A stretch of DNA of 5,110 bases from Actinomycetes bacterium. GTDB lineage: Bacteria > Actinomycetota > Acidimicrobiia > Acidimicrobiales > Bog-793. The notes beneath the pieces are model-generated. The model ran no database searches and was not told the origin of the DNA. It saw nothing but the letters and a program-made list of their open reading frames with translations. The stretch is from the NCBI GenBank assembly GCA_021823365.1, contig JAKAOD010000268.1, positions 1 to 5,110 on the forward strand, given 5' to 3'. Position 1 is the stretch's first letter, and every line of letters starts with the position of its first letter. The translations under genes and the position numbers were made by a program. Positions 1 to 5,110 of the stretch are shown one piece after another.

Positions 1-47
1 ATCACCACGAGCGCCCGAAGGAGGCGTTGCAGTACGAAGCGCATCAT
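1..47 (-). CDS. ABC peptide transporter permease, DppB/OppB type (N-terminal fragment)
   Basis: Only the first 15 codons are inside the window; the gene runs off the left edge. Two adjacent ATG codons (47-45 and 44-42) are both possible starts. The visible protein reads M-M-R-F-V-L-Q-R-L-L-R-A-L-V-V. This is the usual opening of a DppB/OppB inner-membrane permease: a short basic stretch with an R-x-L-L-R-type pattern leading into the first membrane helix. No strong Shine-Dalgarno is visible; a weak GAG lies about 9-10 bases upstream. The position directly downstream of a peptide-binding protein fits the standard dpp/opp gene order and supports the call. It would form the translocation channel with a second permease and ATPases expected beyond the window. 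The fragment is very short, so the call rests on this N-terminal pattern plus context. Confidence 0.68.
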   Translation of the reverse strand, partial: MMRFVLQRLLRALVV

Positions 48-83
48 CGCCGAACGCTCATGACGCGGCCTCGGCAGTATGAA

Positions 84-136
84 CGACGGGACCGAGCGCC
101 AACCTCCGCTCGGCCGGGTAGCGTCCGGTCCCGTCG
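84..136 (-). promoter_or_regulatory. Stem-loop between the binding-protein and permease genes
   Basis: An 11-bp perfect inverted repeat has arms at 84-94 and 126-136 (CGACGGGACCG / CGGTCCCGTCG). A second inverted repeat lies inside it, with arms at 92-98 and 107-113 (CCGAGCG / CGCTCGG) around an 8-base loop. The two share three bases, so the inner stem keeps only 4 bp when the outer stem is fully formed. In the minus-strand transcript the structure starts 15 bases after the binding-protein stop and ends 36 bases before the permease start. No T-run follows it, so it is not a canonical intrinsic terminator. A hairpin in this position is known in solute-binding-protein operons to protect the upstream message or reduce read-through. 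That role here is inference. Confidence 0.65.
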
Positions 137-151
137 CCTCTTCACGCCTGA

Positions 152-1672
152 CTAGTTCTTTCTGATGCCCGTGAAGATTCCCCAGCCCAGTGGGTTCAGC
201 TGGTACCCGTGGACGCTCTTGGAGACCGCAGAGAACAGCGGGCGGGTCTGGATCACCATTACTGGAAGCTGGTTCACGACCATCTTGTCGAGCGCCTGGT
301 AGAGGATCTTCCGTGTCGCCTGGTTGGAGGTCGCGAGGGCATTCCCGATCAGCTTCTGCATCCCTGGGTTGTGGTAGTCCGCCTGAAGGTGGGGAAGCAT
401 GATGATGTTGTAGAAGGAGTTCGGGTCGCCGCTCTCGTTGAAGAAGTTCCAGATCGCATCGTAGGTGTGATTGATGTAGTTCTGGAGCCAAACGGAGATC
501 TCCTCAGTGTCGATCTTCAGGCTCACCCCAATCTGTGCCAGCGATGACTGCCAGACCGTTGCCGTCTGAACGGCCTCTGGATAGCCCGCGGGAAGGTCGA
601 CCGTGAAGCTCAGGTTCGGGGCCCCAGCCTTTGCAAGCAGCGCCTTTGCCTTGCTGAGGTTGTAGCTGTAGGGGTTGAGATTCGCGTAGGCCCAGGACGA
701 GGGTGGCACAGGATTCCAGGTCGAGACTCCGTAGCCTCCGTAGGCGATCTTGCGAATCGCGGGCTTGTCGAGAGCGTACGCGAGGGCCTGTCGAATCAGG
801 GGGTTACCGAGCTTGCCCTTCGAGTTGAATTCGATCAGGGCAAGGCTGTTCGAGCTCGATGCTTTCACGACTCGGTCTCGAGAGGAGCTGACAGCTGCCA
901 ACGACGACGCAGGCAACTCCGGAACAACGTCCACGGCCCCGGATGCGAGGTCGTTCACCTCAACCGACGGGTTCGGGATGATCTTGAAGACGAGCTGCGA
1001 GTACGCGGGCTTCTTGCCGAAATACTTCGGGAAGGCCTTCAAGACGATCTCGTTGTTCGGAACCCACTTCACGAACTCGAACGGTCCCGACCCGATGGGG
1101 TCCGTGCTCGCCTTGGCGAAGTCAGATGGCGCGACGATCGCGATGTTCGTCAGCGCATCGAGTAGCGCTGCGTCGGGCTTCGATAGGACGAGCTTCAACG
1201 TCGTCGGGTTGAGGACCTCGTACTTGCGGACCGCGGACAGGTACGGCGCGTAGACGGACTTCTTTCCAGCAGCCCGCTTCAGTGACTGAACGACCTCGGT
1301 CGCGGTGACTTTGGCGCCGTTCTGGAACAGCGCGCCCGGATGCAGGGTGAAGGTGAAGACCGTTGCCTGCTTGTTCACCGCGGGTGTTGCGAGATCCGGA
1401 ACGACGGCAAGGTTGGGACCGTACTTGACGAGTGTACTGAAGACGTTGTTTCGAATCGCGTAGATGTACTCGATCAGCTGGTTCGTGGCGGGGTCGAAGC
1501 TCGTGATGTCCGAGGGCAGCGCTACGGTGACGGTCTGGGCTGCAGAGACCGTCTTTGGATTGCTACTGGCTGCTGCTGTGACCGAGATGCTCAGCGTCGC
1601 GGTACCGCCGACTGCGAGCGCGACGAGCGCCGATCGCAAGCCTGAGCGCCTGCTGCGAAGAAGCGGTGACAC
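152..1672 (-). CDS. ABC transporter substrate-binding protein, family 5 (peptide/nickel/oligopeptide type)
   Basis: This 506-residue secreted binding protein probably captures peptides or related solutes for an ABC importer. Residues 1-36 form a Sec-type signal peptide: a basic start (R7, R9, R10, R13), a hydrophobic core and an A-rich cleavage region near V31-T-A-A-A-S-S. Family 5 landmarks follow in order: a D-S-F-D-P-type segment (54-61), F-x-x-G-A-K-V-T-A (116-124), D-P-I-G-S-G-P-F (191-198), N-P-L-I-R-Q-A-L-A-Y-A-L-D-K (290-303), an S-K-A-K-A-L-L stretch (340-346), and the G-D-P segment (415-417). In peptide-binding relatives an acidic residue in this last region contacts the ligand's amino group. 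The length is normal. The start is GTG at 1672-1670, preceded by GGGAGG (1682-1677) with a 4-base spacer. There is no cysteine anywhere, so it is not a lipoprotein. It has its own promoter, and a permease follows. The ligand is not readable from sequence; N-acyl-D-amino acids or D-residue peptides are inferred from the neighbours. Confidence 0.93.
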   Translation of the reverse strand: MSPLLRSRRSGLRSALVALAVGGTATLSISVTAAASSNPKTVSAAQTVTVALPSDITSFDPATNQLIEYIYAIRNNVFSTLVKYGPNLAVVPDLATPAVNKQATVFTFTLHPGALFQNGAKVTATEVVQSLKRAAGKKSVYAPYLSAVRKYEVLNPTTLKLVLSKPDAALLDALTNIAIVAPSDFAKASTDPIGSGPFEFVKWVPNNEIVLKAFPKYFGKKPAYSQLVFKIIPNPSVEVNDLASGAVDVVPELPASSLAAVSSSRDRVVKASSSNSLALIEFNSKGKLGNPLIRQALAYALDKPAIRKIAYGGYGVSTWNPVPPSSWAYANLNPYSYNLSKAKALLAKAGAPNLSFTVDLPAGYPEAVQTATVWQSSLAQIGVSLKIDTEEISVWLQNYINHTYDAIWNFFNESGDPNSFYNIIMLPHLQADYHNPGMQKLIGNALATSNQATRKILYQALDKMVVNQLPVMVIQTRPLFSAVSKSVHGYQLNPLGWGIFTGIRKN

Positions 1673-1676
1673 TCTG

Positions 1677-1682
1677 CCTCCC
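1677..1682 (-). promoter_or_regulatory. Ribosome binding site of the binding-protein gene
   Basis: On the minus strand GGGAGG ends 4 bases before the GTG at 1672. It is the only strong Shine-Dalgarno sequence in the window and supports that GTG as the start, which also leaves a complete signal peptide. Its strength fits the high expression usual for binding proteins. Confidence 0.75.
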
Positions 1683-1702
1683 TCTCTCAGTTCCCTCTCG
1701 CG

Positions 1703-1725
1703 CTAGCGACCGTCGGGTCGGCTAG
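1703..1725 (-). promoter_or_regulatory. Leader stem-loop upstream of the binding-protein gene
   Basis: Bases 1703-1711 pair with 1716-1725 to give a 9-bp stem with one bulged base (1721) and a 4-base loop. In the minus-strand RNA the arms read CTAGCCGACC and GGTCGCTAG. It falls in the inferred ~77-base 5' leader, about 20 bases before the Shine-Dalgarno, so it does not mask the ribosome site. It could affect message stability, or be a chance structure in GC-rich DNA. Confidence 0.4.
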
Positions 1726-1732
1726 GTGGCCC

Positions 1733-1752
1733 GAAACGTGGAACCACGTTTC
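1733..1752. promoter_or_regulatory. Operator-like inverted repeat over the predicted transcription start
   Basis: Perfect 9-base arms (GAAACGTGG at 1733-1741 and CCACGTTTC at 1744-1752) flank a 2-base AA centre. The repeat begins 4 bases downstream of the -10 hexamer, so it spans roughly -4 to +17 of the predicted transcript. This is a classic site for repression by a dimeric regulator. The GGAAC/GTTCC core is reminiscent of some IclR-family sites, but the family cannot be assigned. No regulator gene lies in the window. Confidence 0.6.
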
Positions 1753-1756
1753 AGAA

Positions 1757-1785
1757 ATATAAGCGTGCGGAGCCAGCTCAGTCAA
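1757..1785 (-). promoter_or_regulatory. Sigma-70-type promoter of the binding-protein gene
   Basis: On the minus strand TTGACT (1785-1780) and TTATAT (1762-1757) are separated by 17 bases. Reading the -10 as TATATT (1761-1756) gives 18. Both hexamers are close to the primary sigma consensus and stand out as AT-rich in a GC-rich region. Transcription should start near 1749, leaving a leader of about 77 bases. The spacer contains a small palindrome, GAGC-CA-GCTC (1770-1779), that may or may not matter. The promoter lies downstream of the deacylase gene, so the transport genes can be expressed separately from the catabolic genes. Confidence 0.7.
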
Positions 1786-1820
1786 GGTTCTGTAATCTTC
1801 GCGGGCGTCGCGGGTCGCGC

Positions 1821-3401
1821 CTAGTTCTTCAGCAGGACGCGGCCAGGTCTTGCGCCGGTACGACGACCGCCGTCGATCACGGGCACCCCCCCGACGATGA
1901 CGTGGCGCAACCCGACTGCCGGCCGGAGCGGATGCTCGTACGTCGCCTCGTCGTGGAAGGCATCCGGGTCGAACACCGTGAGGTCGGCGATGGCGCCAGG
2001 TTGCACAGTTCCGCGATCTGCGAGCCCGAGCTTCCGCGCGGGATCTCCCGTTGCCTTCGCGATCGCTTGCGCCCAGGGCATGCCCAGTTCAACGAGCAAC
2101 TGAAGTGCCTTCGGGAACGCTCCGAACGCTCGCGGGTGGACGGTAGCGGGATAGTCGGTGCTGAGACTGAAGCCATCCGAGCCGATCATGACCTTCTCGT
2201 GGGCGAGGATCTGCTCCTGCTCGGAAAGGTTCGAACCGAACACCACGACGTCCACGTAACCCCTCGATCGCTCAAGGAGGTCAACGGCGAGCTCGGACCA
2301 GTCGCAGGACGCTTCGTCAGCGCACTCGGCGAGAGACCTGCCGACCTTGTTCGCGTCTTCGGGGTCCGTCACCCTTACCACGATGATCTTGTCGGGCGAG
2401 TAGCCGGTTGCTGCGATACCTGCGGCGAAGCGCCCTCTGCGACGGCCTACGGCACCGAGGAAAGTGGCCACGCCCTCGCGTCGATCCTCGGCGGCAAGCA
2501 GCTGGAACAGAGTCGTCTGACCCGCCGTATACGGGTAGGCATCTGCGTGCACGTCCGGACCCGCGGCATCCAGTCTCTCCAGGCACTTGTCGACGATCCC
2601 GCTCGTGCTCGCGCGCAGGACGCGAAGGTGCGAAAGCTGGAGGTGAACGCTCGTGTGCGTCGCCATATCGCATACCTCGTCGATCGCGGCGAGCAACCCC
2701 GCGGCGTCGTATGCACGCATGTGTGCAGTAAGCAGTGCATCCGAGGATGCGGTGATGCGCGCGACCTGCGCGAGTTCCTCCTGGTCTGCCGCTTCGCCCG
2801 GCGGGTACATGAGTCCGAGGCTCGTACCCCACGCCCCGGCCTCCAGGGCGTCACGAAGGAGCGTCTCGATCTCGACGGCTGGGCACGATGACGTTGCACT
2901 GAAGAGAGCGGTCTGGCGGATGCTGCCGTGGCCCACGAGGGGGACGATGTTGACCGCAGCTCGATGCGCCCGCAACACCTGGATGTACTCAGCGAAGGTG
3001 GCAAACGCAAGGGGTGTGTCCGGGTCGAGGTCGATTACGGAGATTGCCTGGCGGAACGAGGAGTCGGCCGGATCGCGAGGCGCTGGGCTCATGCCACAGT
3101 TGCCGACCACTTCTGTGGTGACGCCCTGGCTGATCCTGCTCAGAGAGTCTGGGTTCGACAGCCACGCGAGGTCGGAATGCGAGTGGATGTCGATGAAGCC
3201 CGGGGCCACGTACGCTCCGCTGCAGTCGACACGGGGTGCTCCGGGGAGATCTCGTCCCGCGGCGGCCGCCGACCCCAGCTCCCGATCGAGCACTGCCTCG
3301 ATGCGGTTGTCGCGAACGAGGACGTCCGCGGCCCTCGGTGGGCGCGCGCCGGTGCCATCCAAGACCATGCCCCCCACGAGTAGAAGCGGTGCCGTGGTCA
3401 C
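1821..3401 (-). CDS. N-acyl-D-amino-acid deacylase (D-aminoacylase family amidohydrolase)
   Basis: This 526-residue amidohydrolase-superfamily enzyme is predicted to hydrolyse N-acyl-D-amino acids to a free D-amino acid and a carboxylate in the cytoplasm; no signal peptide is seen. The small N-terminal beta domain starts with L-L-V-G-G-M-V-L-D-G-T-G. The barrel carries the family metal and catalytic motifs in order: H73-S-H75-S-D, G-N-C102-G-M-S, A-H227-M-R, L-S-H258-L-R, H285-A-D-A-Y-P-Y, and I-G-S-D409-G. These correspond to the two early histidines, bridging cysteine, two further histidines and catalytic aspartate described in the Alcaligenes D-aminoacylase. The C-terminal G-A-I-A-D-L-T-V-F-D-P segment (469-479) is also typical. 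The length is at the upper end of normal. The start is GTG at 3401-3399, overlapping the previous stop in GTGA, with GGTGAG (3412-3407) 5 bases upstream. Related D-hydantoinase-like or dipeptidase activities cannot be excluded, but the cysteine motif favours a D-aminoacylase. Confidence 0.92.
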   Translation of the reverse strand: MTTAPLLLVGGMVLDGTGARPPRAADVLVRDNRIEAVLDRELGSAAAAGRDLPGAPRVDCSGAYVAPGFIDIHSHSDLAWLSNPDSLSRISQGVTTEVVGNCGMSPAPRDPADSSFRQAISVIDLDPDTPLAFATFAEYIQVLRAHRAAVNIVPLVGHGSIRQTALFSATSSCPAVEIETLLRDALEAGAWGTSLGLMYPPGEAADQEELAQVARITASSDALLTAHMRAYDAAGLLAAIDEVCDMATHTSVHLQLSHLRVLRASTSGIVDKCLERLDAAGPDVHADAYPYTAGQTTLFQLLAAEDRREGVATFLGAVGRRRGRFAAGIAATGYSPDKIIVVRVTDPEDANKVGRSLAECADEASCDWSELAVDLLERSRGYVDVVVFGSNLSEQEQILAHEKVMIGSDGFSLSTDYPATVHPRAFGAFPKALQLLVELGMPWAQAIAKATGDPARKLGLADRGTVQPGAIADLTVFDPDAFHDEATYEHPLRPAVGLRHVIVGGVPVIDGGRRTGARPGRVLLKN

Positions 3402-4591
3402 GCGTACTCACCGCGGCGAGCGACGATTCGCCAATCACCTACGAGGGCACCTTCTTCAGCAACGAGCATGCGGTTCCACATGTTCACGGTGCCGCAGGCG
3501 TGGTTGGGCAGGATGCTCACCACATCTCCGACCTTGAGGCCGGCTACCGCGGCACCGGTGACGACACCGTGCTCTTCGTATGCCACCTCGAGCCGCAGTG
3601 GCTCGCGCAACTGAACGTAGCCATAGCCCGCACCCGTGATGGAGCGATCCGAACTGAGCGCCTTCAGGCCAGCATCGATGACAGCGCGCTGTGGGTCGGG
3701 GCGACTGATCACCCTAGCCACGACGAAGAGGGCACACTGGTCGATTTCGGCACTGCCGATCGCGACCTGATTGGCGTCGTAGAACACATAGGTGCCAGGG
3801 CGGGCCTCCGTCACGCCATCGACAGTCGGAGCTGACGTCGCACCGGGCGTGGAGCCGACGGAGACGACGGGGCAGTCATATCCCGAGTCGCGCAGACGAC
3901 GCGCGACGGAGACGAGGGCCTGCCCGGCTGCGCGTCCCGCGACAGCGACCGCGCCGGTATCGGGCGCCAGCGAAGCGAGGTGGCCCTCGTGGGTCATGAC
4001 ACCGGCGAGGCGTAGACCTGGGCAGGTAGCGACGAGACGACGCGCGAAATCCGGCGCGTCCCCTGCTTTGATGCCCGTTCGGTGGAGACCGGTATCGACC
4101 TCGATCAGAACCGGGACCTCCGTTCCGCGCTCGCGCGCCCGGACAGAGAGTGCTGCCGCGGCCTCGAAAGAGTCGAGTGCGACGAGGAGGCGTGCGCTGC
4201 GGTTCGCCTCCACCGCCAGCTCGACGCGTTCCTGGCCAACGGGTGGGAACGCCCAGAGCACGTCCCTATGGCCAGCCTGAAGGAGCGACTTGACCTCCTC
4301 CGCGGTCGCGCACGTGAACCCAACAGCGCCTCGAGCAGCTTGAAGAGCAGTGACTTCATGACACTTCGAGGTCTTAAAGTGGGGTCTCAACGAGACGCCA
4401 TAGCGGTCCAGGCGCGCCGCCATGTCAGCGATGTTGGATCGGAGCTGTACGGCGTCGACGACCAGAGCTGGTGTCTCCAACCCGGCGTTGCCGAGCCCCG
4501 CCGCCGCTGCCACGGCGCGTCCAGAGACGCCTGACTCGTTACCGCGGCGGGCAGAGCTGTGCTCACCGCGCGTGGCCGGCTCGTCGCTCAC
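3398..4591 (-). CDS. PLP-dependent D-threonine aldolase / D-serine dehydratase family enzyme
   Basis: A 397-residue fold-type III PLP enzyme: an alanine-racemase-like barrel followed by the D-serine-dehydratase-type C-terminal domain. It is predicted to act on D-amino acids, either by dehydrating/deaminating a D-3-hydroxy acid or by aldol cleavage. L-E-T-P-A-L (38-43) is the usual opening of the conserved domain. R69-P-H-F-K73-T-S-K carries the PLP lysine. E-V-D-T-G-L-H-R-T-G (164-173), S-V-G-S-T-P-G (244-250), which should hold the PLP phosphate, and R-P-G-T-Y-V-F-Y-D (264-272) follow. P-N-H364-A-C366 is the divalent-metal pair near the C-terminus. The chosen start is GTG at 4591-4589, overlapping the amidohydrolase stop in GTGA. 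It lacks a good Shine-Dalgarno, so it probably depends on coupling. GTG at 4513-4511 would also keep the whole conserved domain and would remove 26 poorly conserved-looking residues. An open frame reaching 4774 only overlaps the upstream gene. Confidence 0.88.
   Translation of the reverse strand: MSDEPATRGEHSSARRGNESGVSGRAVAAAAGLGNAGLETPALVVDAVQLRSNIADMAARLDRYGVSLRPHFKTSKCHEVTALQAARGAVGFTCATAEEVKSLLQAGHRDVLWAFPPVGQERVELAVEANRSARLLVALDSFEAAAALSVRARERGTEVPVLIEVDTGLHRTGIKAGDAPDFARRLVATCPGLRLAGVMTHEGHLASLAPDTGAVAVAGRAAGQALVSVARRLRDSGYDCPVVSVGSTPGATSAPTVDGVTEARPGTYVFYDANQVAIGSAEIDQCALFVVARVISRPDPQRAVIDAGLKALSSDRSITGAGYGYVQLREPLRLEVAYEEHGVVTGAAVAGLKVGDVVSILPNHACGTVNMWNRMLVAEEGALVGDWRIVARRGEYA
3407..3412 (-). 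promoter_or_regulatory. Ribosome binding site inside the PLP-enzyme gene for the deacylase
   Basis: The minus-strand GGTGAG lies within the last codons of the PLP enzyme and ends 5 bases before the deacylase GTG at 3401. It is a partial Shine-Dalgarno match at correct spacing. It supports choosing the overlapping GTG rather than a later start, which would cut into the first beta strand of the deacylase. Confidence 0.5.
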
Positions 4592-5110
4592 CTCGGCTGC
4601 AGACCCAGCAGCTCGCAGGTGTTGCGCCCGATGATGGACTCGATGACCTCCTGCTCCAAGGTCGGGAACGGTGCCCCGGGATAGTCGGCAAGCGAACGGA
4701 GCCCTTCGATTGCCTTGAGGGGTGTCCAGAGCGGGAAATCCGATCCGAACAGGAGCTTGTCTATGATACCCCACTCGACCGCATTCAGGAGGGCGAGAAA
4801 GCCGTCGAACGGACGCGCCCAGAGCCCGGACACGTCGGCGTAGACGTGCTCGTTTCCTCGAAGGACCTGAACCGTGTCCCGCTGCCAGGGATGACCCATA
4901 TGGGCGATCACCTGACGCAGCCCTGGATGGTTGCGCGCCACGTCGTCGATGAGGAGCGGCTGTGAATACCTCAGCGTGCTCTTCGGACTCGGGCTTCCGC
5001 CCATGTGCCAGAGCACAGCGAGACCGTGATGATCGAGCAGCGCGAAGAAGGATCGGAGTGAGTCGTCCGCCGGAGAGAACCCCGCGAGCACAGGATACAA
5101 TTTGACGCCT
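4588..5110 (-). CDS. Amidohydrolase-2 family metal-dependent hydrolase (C-terminal part)
   Basis: The gene enters from the right edge, and about 173 codons of its 3' part are visible. The frame is still open at the edge and reads G-V-K-L-Y-P-V. This internal motif is common in amidohydrolase-2 (PF04909) proteins, so the TTG at 5100-5098 is an internal leucine and not a start. Visible active-site candidates are H in L-W-H-M-G (codon 5007-5005), H in I-A-H-M-G-H (4902-4900) and D in F-G-S-D-F-P (4740-4738). They match a late metal histidine, a barrel histidine and the catalytic aspartate of the family. Y-A-D-V-S-G and the I-I-G-R-N-T-C-E-L-L-G C-terminal pattern also fit. The N-terminal H-x-H motif would lie outside the window. 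Members include hydrolases, hydratases and decarboxylases, so the reaction is unknown. The stop overlaps the next gene's GTG, indicating an operon. Confidence 0.88.
   Translation of the reverse strand, partial: GVKLYPVLAGFSPADDSLRSFFALLDHHGLAVLWHMGGSPSPKSTLRYSQPLLIDDVARNHPGLRQVIAHMGHPWQRDTVQVLRGNEHVYADVSGLWARPFDGFLALLNAVEWGIIDKLLFGSDFPLWTPLKAIEGLRSLADYPGAPFPTLEQEVIESIIGRNTCELLGLQPR

Noticed and set aside
44..61. Five-codon leader peptide (ATG at 61, TGA at 46-44) overlapping the permease start
   Set aside because: It is too short and has no ribosome site or informative codons; a chance ATG is as likely.
84..136. Rho-independent terminator after the binding-protein gene
   Set aside because: The stem is strong but no T-run follows on the minus strand, and a permease starts 36 bases later. 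It is better described as a regulatory or stabilising hairpin.
1770..1779. GAGC-CA-GCTC palindrome in the promoter spacer as a second operator
   Set aside because: Four-base arms are too short to support a site call on their own; it is noted only under the promoter.
1790..1820. Terminator after the deacylase stop
   Set aside because: Only short 4-bp GC-rich pairings are possible and no T-run follows, so read-through into the binding-protein gene cannot be excluded.
1902..2891. 329-residue plus-strand open frame opposite the deacylase
   Set aside because: It is antisense to a strongly conserved enzyme, rich in arginine and low-complexity composition, and has no recognisable motifs. Long antisense frames are expected in GC-rich genes.
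2653..3537. 294-residue plus-strand open frame across the deacylase/PLP-enzyme junction
   Set aside because: It is Ser/Arg/Ala-rich, spans two real genes on the other strand, and has no domain or plausible ribosome site.
4592..4774. N-terminal extension of the PLP enzyme to 4774
   Set aside because: The extra 61 residues lie antiphase over the conserved amidohydrolase C-terminus, show no recognisable family sequence, and precede the natural GTGA junction.
4588..5100. Complete 170-residue gene starting with TTG at 5100
   Set aside because: The frame is open upstream to the window edge and reads G-V-K-L-Y-P-V, an internal amidohydrolase motif. The protein would also lack the N-terminal metal-binding part of the barrel, so it is a fragment of a longer gene.

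Overview
The window is GC-rich, densely packed, and coded entirely on the minus strand, so transcription runs from high to low coordinates. It holds five genes, and the two at the edges are cut off. GTG starts, 4-bp start/stop overlaps and high GC suggest a high-GC bacterium, perhaps an actinobacterium or a relative. The peptide-binding protein has no lipobox cysteine, which is unusual for a monoderm, so the phylum stays open.

In transcription order: (1) 5110-4588, the C-terminal part of an amidohydrolase-2 family TIM-barrel metal hydrolase; (2) 4591-3398, a fold-type III PLP enzyme of the D-threonine aldolase / D-serine dehydratase family; (3) 3401-1821, an N-acyl-D-amino-acid deacylase (D-aminoacylase). 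These three are joined by two GTGA overlaps and look like one translationally coupled operon. (4) After a 148-bp gap comes a family 5 peptide/solute-binding protein (1672-152) with its own promoter. That promoter has a near-consensus -35/-10 pair at 1785-1757, a 9-2-9 inverted repeat lying over the expected transcription start, and a leader stem-loop. (5) After a second gap, which contains an 11-bp-stem hairpin (84-136), the first ~15 codons of a DppB/OppB-type ABC permease run off the left edge.

Read together, the genes suggest a scavenging module for D-amino-acid-containing compounds. The ABC system would import short peptides or N-acyl-D-amino acids, the deacylase would release the free D-amino acid, and the PLP enzyme would dehydrate or cleave it. 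The role of the first amidohydrolase is unclear. The families are recognised from visible motifs. The pathway is inferred from family and neighbourhood, and the exact substrates cannot be read from sequence. Genes of this kind are already known to cluster, so the less ordinary parts are the regulatory structures in the two gaps. I see no RNA gene, mobile element, CRISPR array or plus-strand gene.
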